A DNA stretch of 32,659 nt from Kiritimatiellia bacterium (lineage in GTDB: Bacteria > Verrucomicrobiota > Kiritimatiellia > RFP12 > JAAYLN01). Under the pieces are notes generated by a model. The model saw nothing but the letters and a program-made list of their open reading frames with translations. It was not told the origin of the DNA and made no database searches. The stretch is taken from NCBI GenBank assembly GCA_017962605.1, contig JAGCUY010000043.1:1-32659 (forward strand), read 5' to 3'. This document shows, one piece after another, positions 22,262 through 30,570 of the stretch; the stretch's first letter is position 1; every line of letters begins with the position of its first letter. The position numbers and the translations under genes are program-made.

Positions 22262-23934
22262 AGACAATCCGCTTTACAGATACGACCCTCCGCGACGCCC
22301 ATCAGTCGCTTTGGGCCACCCGCATGCGCACCGAGGACATCCTTCCTGTCCTTGACGCCATTGACGCCGCAGGCTACTACTCCCTCGAGTGCTGGGGTGG
22401 CGCCACCTTCGACGTCTGCCTCCGCTTCCTCCGCGAAGACCCCTGGGAGCGCCTACGCGCCATCCGCGTCCGCGCCAAGACTCCGCTCCAGATGCTCCTA
22501 CGCGGCCAGAACATCCTCGGATACAAGAACTATCCCGATGATGTGGTCATCCGCTTCGTCGAACTGGCCGCCAAGAACGGCATCTCCATCTTCCGCGTAT
22601 TCGACGCCCTCAACGATGTCCGCAACCTGGAGGTCGCCATGAAGGCCGTCAAGGCCGTCGGCGCGCACGCCCAGGGCACGATTTCCTTCACGACAAGCCC
22701 GATCCACAACGACGCTCTTTACGTCTCCCTGGCGCGCGACCTCGTTGCCCTTGGAGCCGACTCCATCTGCATCAAGGATATGGCGGGAATCCTCTCGCCA
22801 TCCGCCGCTGCCCGTCTCTCCAAGGCAATAACCGAGGCTGTTTCCGTTCCGCTTCAGATTCACTCCCACATGACAAGCGGCATGGCCGCCGCCGCCTACC
22901 TAGAAGCCGCCCGCAACGGGGCAGGGGCTCTCGACACCTGCGTTTCCTCTATGTCCGGCCTCTCCAGCCAGCCGCCAGTCGAATCGATTGTCGCCATGCT
23001 TGAGGACGACGGCTTTGAAACCAACCTCGACCGCGAGGCCATCGCAACGGCCGCCAGGCACTTCAAGGCGCTGCGTCCGCAGCGAGAACCGGCAAGCGCC
23101 TCGCACGATTTCGTCGATGCCGGCGTTCTCCGCCACCACATCCCTGGCGGAATGATCTCGAATCTCCGTTCGCAGCTTGACGAGCAAGGTGCCCTTGACC
23201 GCATCGACGAGGTTATGGCCGAACTGCCGCGCGTCCGCGCCGAGATGGGTTATCCGCCCCTCGTCACGCCCACGAGCCAGATTATCGGAATCCAGGCCGT
23301 CATAAATGTTCTTAGTGGCAAGCGCTACGGCCGCGTGACTGAAGAAACTCGCGCATATGTGAAAGGCCTCTATGGCCGTCCACCCGCGCCGTTGGACGCC
23401 GAAATCGCCAAGGCCATTCTCGATGGCGCCGAACCGATCTCTTGTCGTCCGGCAGACCTGCTTCCGCCAGGCCTCCCAGCCGCGGCGGCCGCACTACCGG
23501 CCAAGTTCCAGCGGTCGGAGGAGGACATTCTCTCATACGCACTCTTCCCCGAAGTGGCGCTGGGATATTTTAACCATATCTCAAATCCAAAATCGGAAGC
23601 CCAAAATCCAAAATCTCAAATTTCAAATCCTAAATCTGAAATCTCAAATCCCTCCCAAACATCCAAACTTCCAAACATCCAAGGCGCGGAGCGCCAAACT
23701 TCCTCCAACGTCGTCGCCTCCCCATTCGCCGGCACGTTCCATCGTCGTCCGGCCCCGGACAAGGAGCCATGGGTTGCCGACGGCGCATCCTGCGCCAAGG
23801 GCGACACCGTCTGCGCCATTGAGGCAATGAAGCTTCTCAACACCATCGCCGCTCCCTGCGACTGCGCGGCGGTCCGCTTCCTCGTGGCCGACGGAGCCAC
23901 CGTCGCCAAGGGCACTCCGCTGTTCGAGTTCTAG
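22258..23934 (+). CDS. oadA: Oxaloacetate decarboxylase alpha subunit / pyruvate carboxylase subunit B-type biotin protein
   Basis: 558 residues. The carboxyltransferase TIM barrel opens with RFTDTTLRDAHQSLWATRM (metal Asp), contains Lys173 in CIKDMAGI, the site carbamylated in this family, and the metal-binding HSHMTSGMA. A conserved C-terminal domain follows (YGRVTEETRAYVKGLYGRPPAP). The last ~70 residues are a biotinyl domain with Lys525 in CAIEAMKLLN, the biotin attachment site (AMKM is usual). In a Na+-pump complex it transfers carboxyl groups from oxaloacetate to biotin; in PycB it does the reverse. Beta and gamma subunits are not in this window. The linker at residues about 440-477 is encoded by a heptamer/octamer array. 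Confidence 0.92.
   Translation: MKTIRFTDTTLRDAHQSLWATRMRTEDILPVLDAIDAAGYYSLECWGGATFDVCLRFLREDPWERLRAIRVRAKTPLQMLLRGQNILGYKNYPDDVVIRFVELAAKNGISIFRVFDALNDVRNLEVAMKAVKAVGAHAQGTISFTTSPIHNDALYVSLARDLVALGADSICIKDMAGILSPSAAARLSKAITEAVSVPLQIHSHMTSGMAAAAYLEAARNGAGALDTCVSSMSGLSSQPPVESIVAMLEDDGFETNLDREAIATAARHFKALRPQREPASASHDFVDAGVLRHHIPGGMISNLRSQLDEQGALDRIDEVMAELPRVRAEMGYPPLVTPTSQIIGIQAVINVLSGKRYGRVTEETRAYVKGLYGRPPAPLDAEIAKAILDGAEPISCRPADLLPPGLPAAAAALPAKFQRSEEDILSYALFPEVALGYFNHISNPKSEAQNPKSQISNPKSEISNPSQTSKLPNIQGAERQTSSNVVASPFAGTFHRRPAPDKEPWVADGASCAKGDTVCAIEAMKLLNTIAAPCDCAAVRFLVADGATVAKGTPLFEF
23581..23690. repeat. Heptamer and octamer arrays inside the oadA linker
   Basis: Ten 7-bp units of the pattern YNAAATC run from 23581 to 23650 (TCAAATC, CAAAATC, GGAAGCC, CAAAATC and so on). 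After four bases, 8-bp units CCAAACAT, CCAAACTT, CCAAACAT and CCAAGGCG run from 23655 to 23686; a small GGCGC-GGA-GCGCC hairpin closes it. The frame stays open, giving a Ser/Asn/Lys/Pro-rich linker (ISNPKSEAQNPKSQ). Composition is far more AT-rich than the surrounding gene. Confidence 0.92.
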
Positions 23935-23949
23935 CACCAGTCAACGCCG

Positions 23950-25197
23950 ATGTTCCCGCTCTTCCTAGCATCAAGATACCTACGCCCCAGTCGTTCCGGC
24001 GCTCCTGTCGTAACGCTGCTGGCGGTGCTGGGCGTTGTCCTAGGAGTGGCCATCGTCATTGTGGTGCGCGCCGTGATGACCGGATTCGGCGACCTCTGGC
24101 GCGAGAAGATACTTGCATTCAAGCCCCACATCACCATCTCCTCGCCTCGCGGCATTATCTCCGACGATGAAGCGATTGTCGCCGCCGTCACTGCCGTAGA
24201 TGGAGTCGAGGCCGCTTCGGCATCGGTCGAGATGCGCGTCCTAGCCGAGCATGACCGCCATGTCCATGCGCCCGTCGCCATTGGCGTGAATCCCGGCGAC
24301 CTGCCGGCCTTGCACCCCGACATAGCCGGCAGCATCGTCGCCGGCGAAGCCACGGCTCTGGCCAATGGCGCGGCCCTTGTCGGCGAAGACCTCGCCTACG
24401 CCCTTGACCTGCAAGTGGGCGACGCCCTGCTTATCCATTCGCCGGCAAGCCTCGTCTCGCAGGACGAACTCTACTTCCCCGAGGAGATAACGGTCGGCGG
24501 CATCTACCGCATGGGTCAGGCGGAGTTCGACGGCGGCTATGTGATCGTTCCCATCGGCTTCGCCCGAGACATCATGGGCATGGCACGCGGCGGCGCCTTC
24601 TCGGTGCATGTCAAGACCGACGCCCCCCAGGATCCCGCCCGCTTCGAGCGCATCCGCGCCGCAGTCGATGGTGCCGTGAACCATGGCGAGTTCCCGCCGA
24701 CATACAATGTCCGCGACTGGCGCGAGGTCGATGCCGCCCTCTTCAACGCCATCGCCGTTGAGAAGAACATGATGGTCATCCTGCTGATGTTCATCACCGT
24801 AGTCGCCATCTTCTGCGTGACCAACACCATCATCGTGGTGACTATCCGCAAGACGAGGGAGATCGGCCTCCTCAAGGCGCTGGGCTTTGACTCGCGCCGC
24901 GTGATGGGCGCATTCGTCCTCTATGGAACGCTCCAGTGCGTCGCCGGCACCCTGCTTGGCGTCGGTCTTGCCTTTCTGATTTTGCACAACCTCCAGGGCA
25001 TGGTTGATTTCCTCGCGAACTTTGGCCTTGAGGTCTTCCCGAAGAACGTCTATGGACTTGACAGGATCCCCTGGCGCGTTGTTCCGGGCGAGGTGCTGGC
25101 GACCGTGGCGATGGTCATCGGCTTCTGCTGCGCGGCCAGCATGATCCCGTCGTGGAGGGCGGCTTCGCGTCGTCCTGCGGAGGCGCTGCGGTCATGA
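23950..25197 (+). CDS. Lipoprotein-releasing ABC transporter permease (LolC/LolE family)
   Basis: 415 residues. A first helix near residues 20-45 (VVTLLAVLGVVLGVAIVIVVRAVM) precedes a large periplasmic domain (about 46-270). Three membrane helices follow (NMMVILLMFITVVAIFCVTN, the segment with GTLQCVAGTLLGVGLAFLI, and VLATVAMVIGFCCAASM), and the C-terminus is RRPAEALRS. This is the LolC/E (FtsX-like) topology. With LolD it extracts lipoproteins from the inner membrane and hands them to LolA. Only one permease gene is present next to lolD, so a homodimer is likely (LolF-type arrangement). It starts 15 bp after oadA with no clear ribosome site and overlaps lolD by 4 bp. Confidence 0.93.
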   Translation: MFPLFLASRYLRPSRSGAPVVTLLAVLGVVLGVAIVIVVRAVMTGFGDLWREKILAFKPHITISSPRGIISDDEAIVAAVTAVDGVEAASASVEMRVLAEHDRHVHAPVAIGVNPGDLPALHPDIAGSIVAGEATALANGAALVGEDLAYALDLQVGDALLIHSPASLVSQDELYFPEEITVGGIYRMGQAEFDGGYVIVPIGFARDIMGMARGGAFSVHVKTDAPQDPARFERIRAAVDGAVNHGEFPPTYNVRDWREVDAALFNAIAVEKNMMVILLMFITVVAIFCVTNTIIVVTIRKTREIGLLKALGFDSRRVMGAFVLYGTLQCVAGTLLGVGLAFLILHNLQGMVDFLANFGLEVFPKNVYGLDRIPWRVVPGEVLATVAMVIGFCCAASMIPSWRAASRRPAEALRS

Positions 25198-25871
25198 GCG
25201 GAGCCGTAATGGAGGCCATTGGCCTGCGCAAGTCGTTCGTCATGCCCCATGGCAGGATCGAGGTCCTGCGCGGCGCCGACATTTCCATTGGCGCTGGCGA
25301 GACGGTCGCAATCCTCGGCCGAAGCGGCGCGGGAAAGAGCACCCTCTTAAATGTCCTTGGCGGACTGGACGCCCCAGACGCCGGCGAGGTCCGCTTCCAG
25401 GGCGCGCCATTCTCATCTCTTTCGGAGCGGCGCCGCACGGCCATCCGCGCCACCGGCATCGGTTTCGTGTTCCAGTCGTTCCAGTTGCTGCCAGAGATGA
25501 CCGTTCTCGAGAACGCCATCCTCCCCGCCATGGCCGCTGGAAGGCTTGGCCGTGCCGCAATGCGCCGCCGCGCCGCCGAGCTTCTTGACCGCGCAGGGCT
25601 ATCCCACCGCCTTTCCCACCGGCCACCGGAACTCTCCGGCGGCGAGCAGCAGCGCGTGGCAATCGCCCGCGCCCTGATGAACTCCCCGGCGCTTGTCTTG
25701 GCCGACGAACCCACCGGCAACCTTGATGGCGCAACCGGTTGCGCCGTCCTCGATTTCCTCTTCGAGATGGTCGCATCCATAGGCGGCGCAATGGCCATCG
25801 TCACGCACGATGTCTCCCTGGCGGCCCGCTGCTCTAGGACAGTCACCTTGGAGGAGGGCGTCTTCAAATGA
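25194..25871 (+). CDS. lolD: Lipoprotein-releasing ABC transporter ATP-binding protein
   Basis: 225 residues from ATG 25194, which overlaps the permease stop by 4 bp; ATG 25209 (MEAIGLRKSF) is an alternative start. Walker A is LGRSGAGKSTLLN, the Q-loop is VFQSFQLLPEMTVLENA, the signature is LSGGEQQRVAIARAL, Walker B is LVLADEPTGNLDG, and the switch His is in VTHDVSLA. Length and sequence fit the MacB/LolD group. It energises the lipoprotein export permease encoded just upstream and is coupled to lspA downstream by an ATGA overlap. Confidence 0.94.
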   Translation: MSGAVMEAIGLRKSFVMPHGRIEVLRGADISIGAGETVAILGRSGAGKSTLLNVLGGLDAPDAGEVRFQGAPFSSLSERRRTAIRATGIGFVFQSFQLLPEMTVLENAILPAMAAGRLGRAAMRRRAAELLDRAGLSHRLSHRPPELSGGEQQRVAIARALMNSPALVLADEPTGNLDGATGCAVLDFLFEMVASIGGAMAIVTHDVSLAARCSRTVTLEEGVFK

Positions 25872-26371
25872 AGCCCTGCCGCAAAACTGCCTTGCGCCTC
25901 GCCGGTGCAGTGCTTGTCGTTGTCGCCGACCAGCTCACCAAGCACTTGGCGCGGACATGCCTCGCCTCCGGTTCACCGGTCGCCGTCATCCCCGGCTTTT
26001 TCAATTTCGCCCTCGTCTTCAACGAAGGCGCCGCCTGGGGGATGATGCAGGGCTTCCGCTATGGATTCGTCATCCTCGCGGTGGCGATGCTGGCCTTCCT
26101 CGCCATGCGCCATGAAGCGCTCTTTGGCGCGTCCAAGGTCGGCGGCGTGGCGGCGGCGCTGCTCTGCGGCGGGATAGTCGGCAACCTCATCGACCGTGTC
26201 CTGGCCGGACGCGTAACAGACTTCCTCGACTTCCACTATGGCGCATGGCACTTCCCATGCTTCAACATCGCGGATAGCGCAATCTGCATCGGCGTGGCGC
26301 TGTTCTTCCTAATCTCATTCTTTCAGCAAAAGCCTCATGCCGAATGTGGCATGTCGCAAGTCAACAAATAA
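25868..26371 (+). CDS. lspA: Lipoprotein signal peptidase (signal peptidase II)
   Basis: 167 residues with four predicted membrane helices. The catalytic Asp pair is Asp109 in GGIVGNLIDRVLAGRVTDFLDF and Asp136 in CFNIADSAICIGV, with VADQLTKHLAR and FNEGAAWGM as the other conserved blocks. It cleaves the signal peptide of prolipoproteins ahead of the lipidated Cys in the inner membrane. Its place directly behind lolC/E and lolD puts lipoprotein maturation and export in one translationally coupled unit. The overlap with lolD is 4 bp; argS starts 14 bp downstream. Confidence 0.95.
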   Translation: MKPCRKTALRLAGAVLVVVADQLTKHLARTCLASGSPVAVIPGFFNFALVFNEGAAWGMMQGFRYGFVILAVAMLAFLAMRHEALFGASKVGGVAAALLCGGIVGNLIDRVLAGRVTDFLDFHYGAWHFPCFNIADSAICIGVALFFLISFFQQKPHAECGMSQVNK

Positions 26372-26385
26372 AAGAGACAACTCCC

Positions 26386-28128
26386 ATGTCCGGAATATCA
26401 CAACTCGAATCTTGGCTCAACGCCGGGCTTTCATCCGCCTTCGGCGAGGCCGCCGCAGGTACCTCCCTCCATGTCCAGCCCGCCACCGACACCGCCTTTG
26501 GCGACTTCCAGTGCAACGACGCCATGGCGCTGGCCAAGAAGCTGCGCCGTCCGCCGCGCGCCATCGCCGAGGCAATCGTCGCCGCTCTCCCGGCCGATGC
26601 CGCGCCGGCGTCCGCCACCATCGCAGGCCCTGGATTCATCAACCTCAAGGTCAGTTCCGACTGGCTCGCCGCCGAACTTGACCGCGCCGCGACCTTGCCG
26701 GCCGCCGGCGAAGGCCGCACAGTGGTCATCGACTACTCCAGCCCCAACGTCGCGAAGCCGATGCACATCGGCCACATCCGCTCCACGGTCATAGGCAACG
26801 CCCTCCACCGCATCTTCCTCGCCTTGGGATACAAGGTCATCGCCGACAACCACATCGGCGCCTGGGGCACGCTGTTCGGCATCATCATCAAGGGCTACCG
26901 CGAGTTCCTTGACCGCGAGGCCCTGGAGCGCGACCCCATCGAGGAGTTGCAGCGCATCTACGTTGAGAGCTACTCCCGTACCAAGGCGGCGGACGACGCC
27001 ACCGAAGAGCAGAAGGCCGCAGCTGCCGCGTGGCTCGATGCCTGCCGCATGGAGACGGTCAAGCTCCAGCAGGGCGATCCCGACAACCGCGCCCTTTGGC
27101 AGGAGTTCATCCGCCTCTCCCTCGGCGAGTTCGACAAGACCTACGCCCGTCTCGGCGTGAAGTTCGACACCGCCCGCGGCGAGAGCTATTACCAGGACCA
27201 GCTTGCCGGTGTCGTAGAGAGCCTTGAGAAGGCAGGCCTCGCCACGGAGAGCGATGGCGCGACCATCGTTGATCTCAAGGAGGATGGCCTTGACGTGGCC
27301 ATCGTCCGCAAGCGCGACGGCGGTTTCAACTATACCACCACCGACATCGCGACCGTCGCCACGCGTGTCCGCGACTATGCGCCCGACGAGATGATCTACG
27401 TCACCGACGAGCGCCAGCAGCTTCACTTCAAGCAGTTCTTCCACATCTGCCGCAAGCTGGGCATCGTCCCCGAAGGCTGCGAGCTGAAGCACGTCTGGTT
27501 CGGCCTGATGCGCCTGCCCGAAGGTGTAATCTCAACGCGCCAGGGCAATCTCATCAAGCTTGAGACGCTGCTCGACGAGGCGGAACGTCGCGCCCGCGCC
27601 ATCATCGACGCCTCCGGCAAGGAGATGTCCGAGGACGACAAGGCGCGTCTGGCCGCGCAGATTGGCATCGGCGCCATCAAATATGCCGACCTCAGCCACG
27701 ACCCGCAGACGATGGTGACCTTCACGTGGGACAAGGCGCTCGCGCTTGAGGGCAACTCCGGCCCTTACCTGCAATACGCCCATGCCCGCATCTGCAGCCT
27801 GCTCGACAAGTATCGCGCCGCGGCGTCGGGTTCAAATCCCGAAACCTCCGCGCTGATTCTCGACGATCCGGTAGAGCGTGCCCTGGCGCTGCACCTGCTC
27901 AAGTATCCTGGCGCGGTCCTCCGCGCAGCCGAAAGCTGCCGCCCCAATGTGCTGGCGGATTACCTCTACGCCCTCTCGCAGTGCTACAGCAGCTTCTACC
28001 AACGCTTCCCGATCCTCAAGGCCGAGCCTGCGGTGCGCGACAGCCGCGCCCGCCTGTGCCTGCTCACCGCCCGCACTCTCCGCGCCGGCCTAGACCTGCT
28101 AGGCATCGAAGCCCCGGAAAGAATTTAG
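26386..28128 (+). CDS. argS: Arginyl-tRNA synthetase
   Basis: 580 residues from ATG 26386 (MSGISQLESWL), with AAGAGA upstream; an in-frame start at 26344 overlaps lspA and is unlikely. The N-terminal Add1-like domain ends in PGFINLKVSSDWL. The class I HIGH motif is SSPNVAKPMHIGHIRST, and the catalytic core continues to GVISTRQGNLIKL, which stands in the KMSKS position (many ArgS enzymes lack a canonical KMSKS). The C-terminal anticodon-binding DALR domain ends with CLLTARTLRAGLDLLGIEAPERI. It charges tRNA(Arg). It is last in the plus-strand run beginning at moxR or oadA. Confidence 0.96.
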   Translation: MSGISQLESWLNAGLSSAFGEAAAGTSLHVQPATDTAFGDFQCNDAMALAKKLRRPPRAIAEAIVAALPADAAPASATIAGPGFINLKVSSDWLAAELDRAATLPAAGEGRTVVIDYSSPNVAKPMHIGHIRSTVIGNALHRIFLALGYKVIADNHIGAWGTLFGIIIKGYREFLDREALERDPIEELQRIYVESYSRTKAADDATEEQKAAAAAWLDACRMETVKLQQGDPDNRALWQEFIRLSLGEFDKTYARLGVKFDTARGESYYQDQLAGVVESLEKAGLATESDGATIVDLKEDGLDVAIVRKRDGGFNYTTTDIATVATRVRDYAPDEMIYVTDERQQLHFKQFFHICRKLGIVPEGCELKHVWFGLMRLPEGVISTRQGNLIKLETLLDEAERRARAIIDASGKEMSEDDKARLAAQIGIGAIKYADLSHDPQTMVTFTWDKALALEGNSGPYLQYAHARICSLLDKYRAAASGSNPETSALILDDPVERALALHLLKYPGAVLRAAESCRPNVLADYLYALSQCYSSFYQRFPILKAEPAVRDSRARLCLLTARTLRAGLDLLGIEAPERI

Positions 28129-28145
28129 TGCCTAAGCTTCCCCGA

Positions 28146-28202
28146 GTCCTGATGGCCGGTCTGTGTCCGGCCGGAGGGGCCTGGGGCGCGGAGCCCCAGC
28201 CT
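28146..28202. repeat. Repeat A, copy 1: double-hairpin element between argS and ruvB
   Basis: GGCCGG-(7)-CCGGCC at 28154-28159/28167-28172 is followed by CTGGGGC-GCGGA-GCCCCAG at 28181-28187/28193-28199. It fills most of the 72-bp gap between two convergent genes, so it probably serves as a bidirectional terminator or mRNA end-stabiliser, although no T-run follows. Related copies lie at 29726 and 31382. Confidence 0.85.
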
Positions 28203-29223
28203 ACAACCCCAGCTCCCCCTGCGCGATGCGGGTGGCTCGTTCGTCGATGTTCATCCGCTCGCGGCAGAGGCGCGTCGCCACGCGCCCACGCGGCGTCCGC
28301 TCGATGTAGCCCTCCTGAATCAGGTAGGGTTCGTAAACCTCTTCAATTGTGTCGGCCTCTTCGCCAACGGCCACGGCGAGCGTGCCGAGTCCAACGGGGC
28401 CGCCGCCGAACTTGAAGATTATCGCCTCAAGCAGGCGCTTGTCCATCTCGTCAAGGCCGTAGGGGTCGATTTCAAGCAGTTCCAGCGCCGCCGCCGCGAC
28501 GTCCTTCGTGATGCGGTTGCCTGCCCGCACCTGCGCATAGTCGCGGACGCGCCGTAGGAGGTTGTTCGCGATTCGCGGCGTTCCGCGCGAGCGCGCCGCA
28601 ATCTCCAGCGCGCCGCCGTCGTCGATTTCCACCGAGAGTTTCCCTGCGGAGCGCTTGACTATTTTCGACAGCTCTTCCGCGTCGTAGTAGTCGAGGCGGT
28701 TGGCGAGGCCGAAGCGCGAGCGCATCGGGGAGGAAATCAGGCCGGAGCGCGTCGTCGCGCCCACGAGGGTGAAGCGGGGGAGGTCTAGTCGCACCGAGCG
28801 CGCGTTCGGCCCCTGGTCGATCATGATGTCGATGCGGAAGTCCTCCATCGCCGAATAGAGGTATTCCTCGACCGAGCGCTGCATGCGGTGGATTTCGTCG
28901 ATGAAGACGATGTCGCCCGGCTGGAGGCTGGTGAGAAGTCCGGCGAGGTCGCCGGGCTTGTCGATGACTGGACCTGATGTCGTCTTCACCGAGACGCCCA
29001 TCTCGCGCCCGAGGATGAATGCAAGCGTTGTCTTGCCCAGGCCGGGGGGGCCGGAGAGCAGCACGTGGTCGAGAGGCTCGCCGCGCTGCTTGGCTGCCTG
29101 CACCGCCAGTTCGAGGCGGTCGCGCACTTTGGTCTGGCCGGCGAAGTCCGCAAAGGAGAGTGGCCTCAGGTTGTTGTCGAAGGCCGTGTCCTTCTTATTC
29201 AGTTCTGTCGTTATTCTTTCCAT
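28201..29223 (-). CDS. ruvB: Holliday junction branch migration ATPase RuvB
   Basis: 340 residues from ATG 29223 ([30 protein letters not shown]). An in-frame ATG at 29253 lies upstream of the predicted transcription start and is rejected. Walker A is [13 protein letters not shown], Walker B is [24 protein letters not shown], sensor 1 is [19 protein letters not shown], and the C-terminal winged helix includes [20 protein letters not shown]. With RuvA and RuvC it drives Holliday junction migration in recombination repair; neither partner gene is in this window. It is divergent from the small basic protein gene and convergent with argS. Confidence 0.96.
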   Translation of the reverse strand: MERITTELNKKDTAFDNNLRPLSFADFAGQTKVRDRLELAVQAAKQRGEPLDHVLLSGPPGLGKTTLAFILGREMGVSVKTTSGPVIDKPGDLAGLLTSLQPGDIVFIDEIHRMQRSVEEYLYSAMEDFRIDIMIDQGPNARSVRLDLPRFTLVGATTRSGLISSPMRSRFGLANRLDYYDAEELSKIVKRSAGKLSVEIDDGGALEIAARSRGTPRIANNLLRRVRDYAQVRAGNRITKDVAAAALELLEIDPYGLDEMDKRLLEAIIFKFGGGPVGLGTLAVAVGEEADTIEEVYEPYLIQEGYIERTPRGRVATRLCRERMNIDERATRIAQGELGL

Positions 29224-29243
29224 GTCTTCAAAAGAGCAAGTCA

Positions 29244-29249
29244 ATTCTA
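29244..29249 (-). promoter_or_regulatory. Predicted extended -10 promoter of ruvB
   Basis: Minus strand TATGGTAGAAT: TAGAAT with the TGG extension. The start would be near 29237, about 14 bases before ATG 29223. This is the main argument for the shorter RuvB start. Confidence 0.5.
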
Positions 29250-29256
29250 CCATATT

Positions 29257-29285
29257 TTGACTTCAAGGCGGCTATTTGGTATCAT
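29257..29285 (+). promoter_or_regulatory. Predicted promoter of the small basic protein / Cys-rich protein / kinase operon
   Basis: -35 TTGACT (29257-29262), a 17-bp spacer ending in TTTGG, and -10 TATCAT (29280-29285). The start would be near 29292, giving a 35-base leader with CAGGAG before ATG 29327. It is the best-formed promoter in the window. Confidence 0.7.
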
Positions 29286-29326
29286 GTTTAGGTCAATTTG
29301 CAACATTAACAAGCAGGAGAATTGAA

Positions 29327-29536
29327 ATGGGAACTGGCAGGACACTGAACAAGAAACCAAGGACTCGCCCCGTCAAGGCCGCTGGTGACAAGCGTCGCCG
29401 CGAGAAGACCCAGCTCAAGCGCCTCGTCGCTCTGGGCATGGACGAAGACAAGGCGAAGAAGCTGACGACTGGCGCAGTCCGCGCCGCGCTTCGTCATCCG
29501 AAAGCCGTTGAGAAGGCCGCCGCCGCTAAGGCATGA
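29327..29536 (+). CDS. Small basic protein of unknown function
   Basis: 69 residues from ATG 29327, with CAGGAG (29314-29319) seven bases upstream; a longer start at 29276 would lie inside the -10 box. The protein is very rich in Lys and Arg (MGTGRTLNKKPRTRPVKAAG, then DKRRREKTQLKRLVALGMDEDKAKK), ending in an Ala/Lys-rich helix. No signal peptide or membrane segment is visible. The composition suggests binding to nucleic acid or ribosomes (inference); I do not recognise a named family. It has the strongest promoter and ribosome site in the region, so it may be abundantly made. Its TGA overlaps the next ATG (ATGA). Confidence 0.8.
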   Translation: MGTGRTLNKKPRTRPVKAAGDKRRREKTQLKRLVALGMDEDKAKKLTTGAVRAALRHPKAVEKAAAAKA

Positions 29537-30570
29537 TAGGCGGCATCCTCACCGCAGGCAGGCGCGCGCTGTGGCCACTGGCCGCCGCGTGCGCCTTCGC
29601 TTTTTCCGCAGCGATGTCTTTTGCGGACGAGGCGCTGGTGCTGTGTCCGGAGTGTGGCCGCGAGCCGCCATCCGGCGCGGCCTTTTGCCCTTCGTGCGGC
29701 GCCGCCATTTCCGCCGCATTCACCCGTCCTGATGACCGGTCTGTGTCTGGCCAGAAGGACCCTGGTGCCGAGGAGTCACCAGCCTCTGCGCCGCAAGGCC
29801 CCATTGCGCGGAGCGCAGCAGCTCGCGACGTGGCCGAGGCGCGTCGGCGCCGCGACGCCGGCGACCTTGCCGCAGCCATTGTCCTCTACCGCAACGCGCA
29901 GGCGCTGATGGCCGCCGACGCCGGCGATCAGCAACTTGAAAAGGCGAGTCGCACCATCGCCACAGAGGCCGCCGCAGTGGAGGAGTCCTTCAACAAGTCC
30001 ATGCGCGTGTCTGGCCGGACGGAAGCCCTCAATGCCGCCGCCCGCGCCGTCGAGTCCTACTTCCGCGGCGAAGGCCGCATTCCCATGGGCCGCGCCTGGG
30101 TTCCGGCCGACTGGCCGACATCCCTCACGCCGCCGGCAATCGCCGCCGTCCGCCTCTCTTTGCCAATCCCATGCGCCGATTGCGCCGGCATCGGCACTGT
30201 CCATTGCCGCACCTGTGGCGGGCGCGGAGCGGTCCAGTGCAAGGCGCAGGGCTGCAAGAACGGCTGGATAATTGGCAAGCCAGCCCACACCCTTTACAAA
30301 ACGCCCGACGCCACAGTGCGCGAGAAGTGCCCGGCCTGCAACGGCACCGCCCATGTAACGTGCCGCGATTGCGCAGGACGCGGCTCCATCCAGTGCAAGA
30401 AGTGCGCCGGCTCCGGCTACGCCCCTCTTTGCAAAGGCTGCCACGGCTCAGGACTCGAGACCTGCCGCGATTGCGCCCGGAAGGGCGTCCGCGAGGACTG
30501 CCCCATCTGCCGTGGAACCGGCAAGACACTTTGCGGAAAGTGCGGAGGCGATGGACGCTCGCAACGCTAG
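29533..30570 (+). CDS. Exported Cys-rich protein: zinc ribbon plus DnaJ-like CxxCxGxG repeats
   Basis: 345 residues. RRALWPLAAACAFAFSAAMSFADE at the N-terminus looks like a signal peptide. A zinc ribbon (CPECGREPPSGAAFCPSCG) lies at about residues 38-56. Residues about 65-84 are encoded by repeat A copy 2 (PDDRSVSGQK). An Ala/Arg-rich helical stretch (about 95-170) follows. From about residue 213 to the end come ten CxxC-type knuckles with Gly (CADCAGIGTVHCRTCGGRG, CPACNGTAHVTCRDCAGRG, CRGTGKTLCGKCGG), similar to the DnaJ zinc-finger domain but longer. J and substrate-binding domains are absent. No function is assigned. Its last 20 bases overlap the kinase gene. Confidence 0.85.
   Translation: MIGGILTAGRRALWPLAAACAFAFSAAMSFADEALVLCPECGREPPSGAAFCPSCGAAISAAFTRPDDRSVSGQKDPGAEESPASAPQGPIARSAAARDVAEARRRRDAGDLAAAIVLYRNAQALMAADAGDQQLEKASRTIATEAAAVEESFNKSMRVSGRTEALNAAARAVESYFRGEGRIPMGRAWVPADWPTSLTPPAIAAVRLSLPIPCADCAGIGTVHCRTCGGRGAVQCKAQGCKNGWIIGKPAHTLYKTPDATVREKCPACNGTAHVTCRDCAGRGSIQCKKCAGSGYAPLCKGCHGSGLETCRDCARKGVREDCPICRGTGKTLCGKCGGDGRSQR
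29726..29784. repeat. Repeat A, copy 2: inside the Cys-rich protein gene
   Basis: GTCCTGATGACCGGTCTGTG and onward aligns with copy 1 across both hairpins. The second stem is CTGGTG (29762-29767)/CACCAG (29777-29782), in which one pair differs from copy 1 on both sides (G-C to T-A). The first stem is decayed. The frame is open: P-D-D-R-S-V-S-G-Q-K. Confidence 0.85.

Noticed and set aside
29276..29326. N-terminal extension of the small basic protein to 86 residues
   Set aside because: The extension begins upstream of the predicted -10 box, so its start codon would not be on the transcript; ATG 29327 has its own ribosome site.
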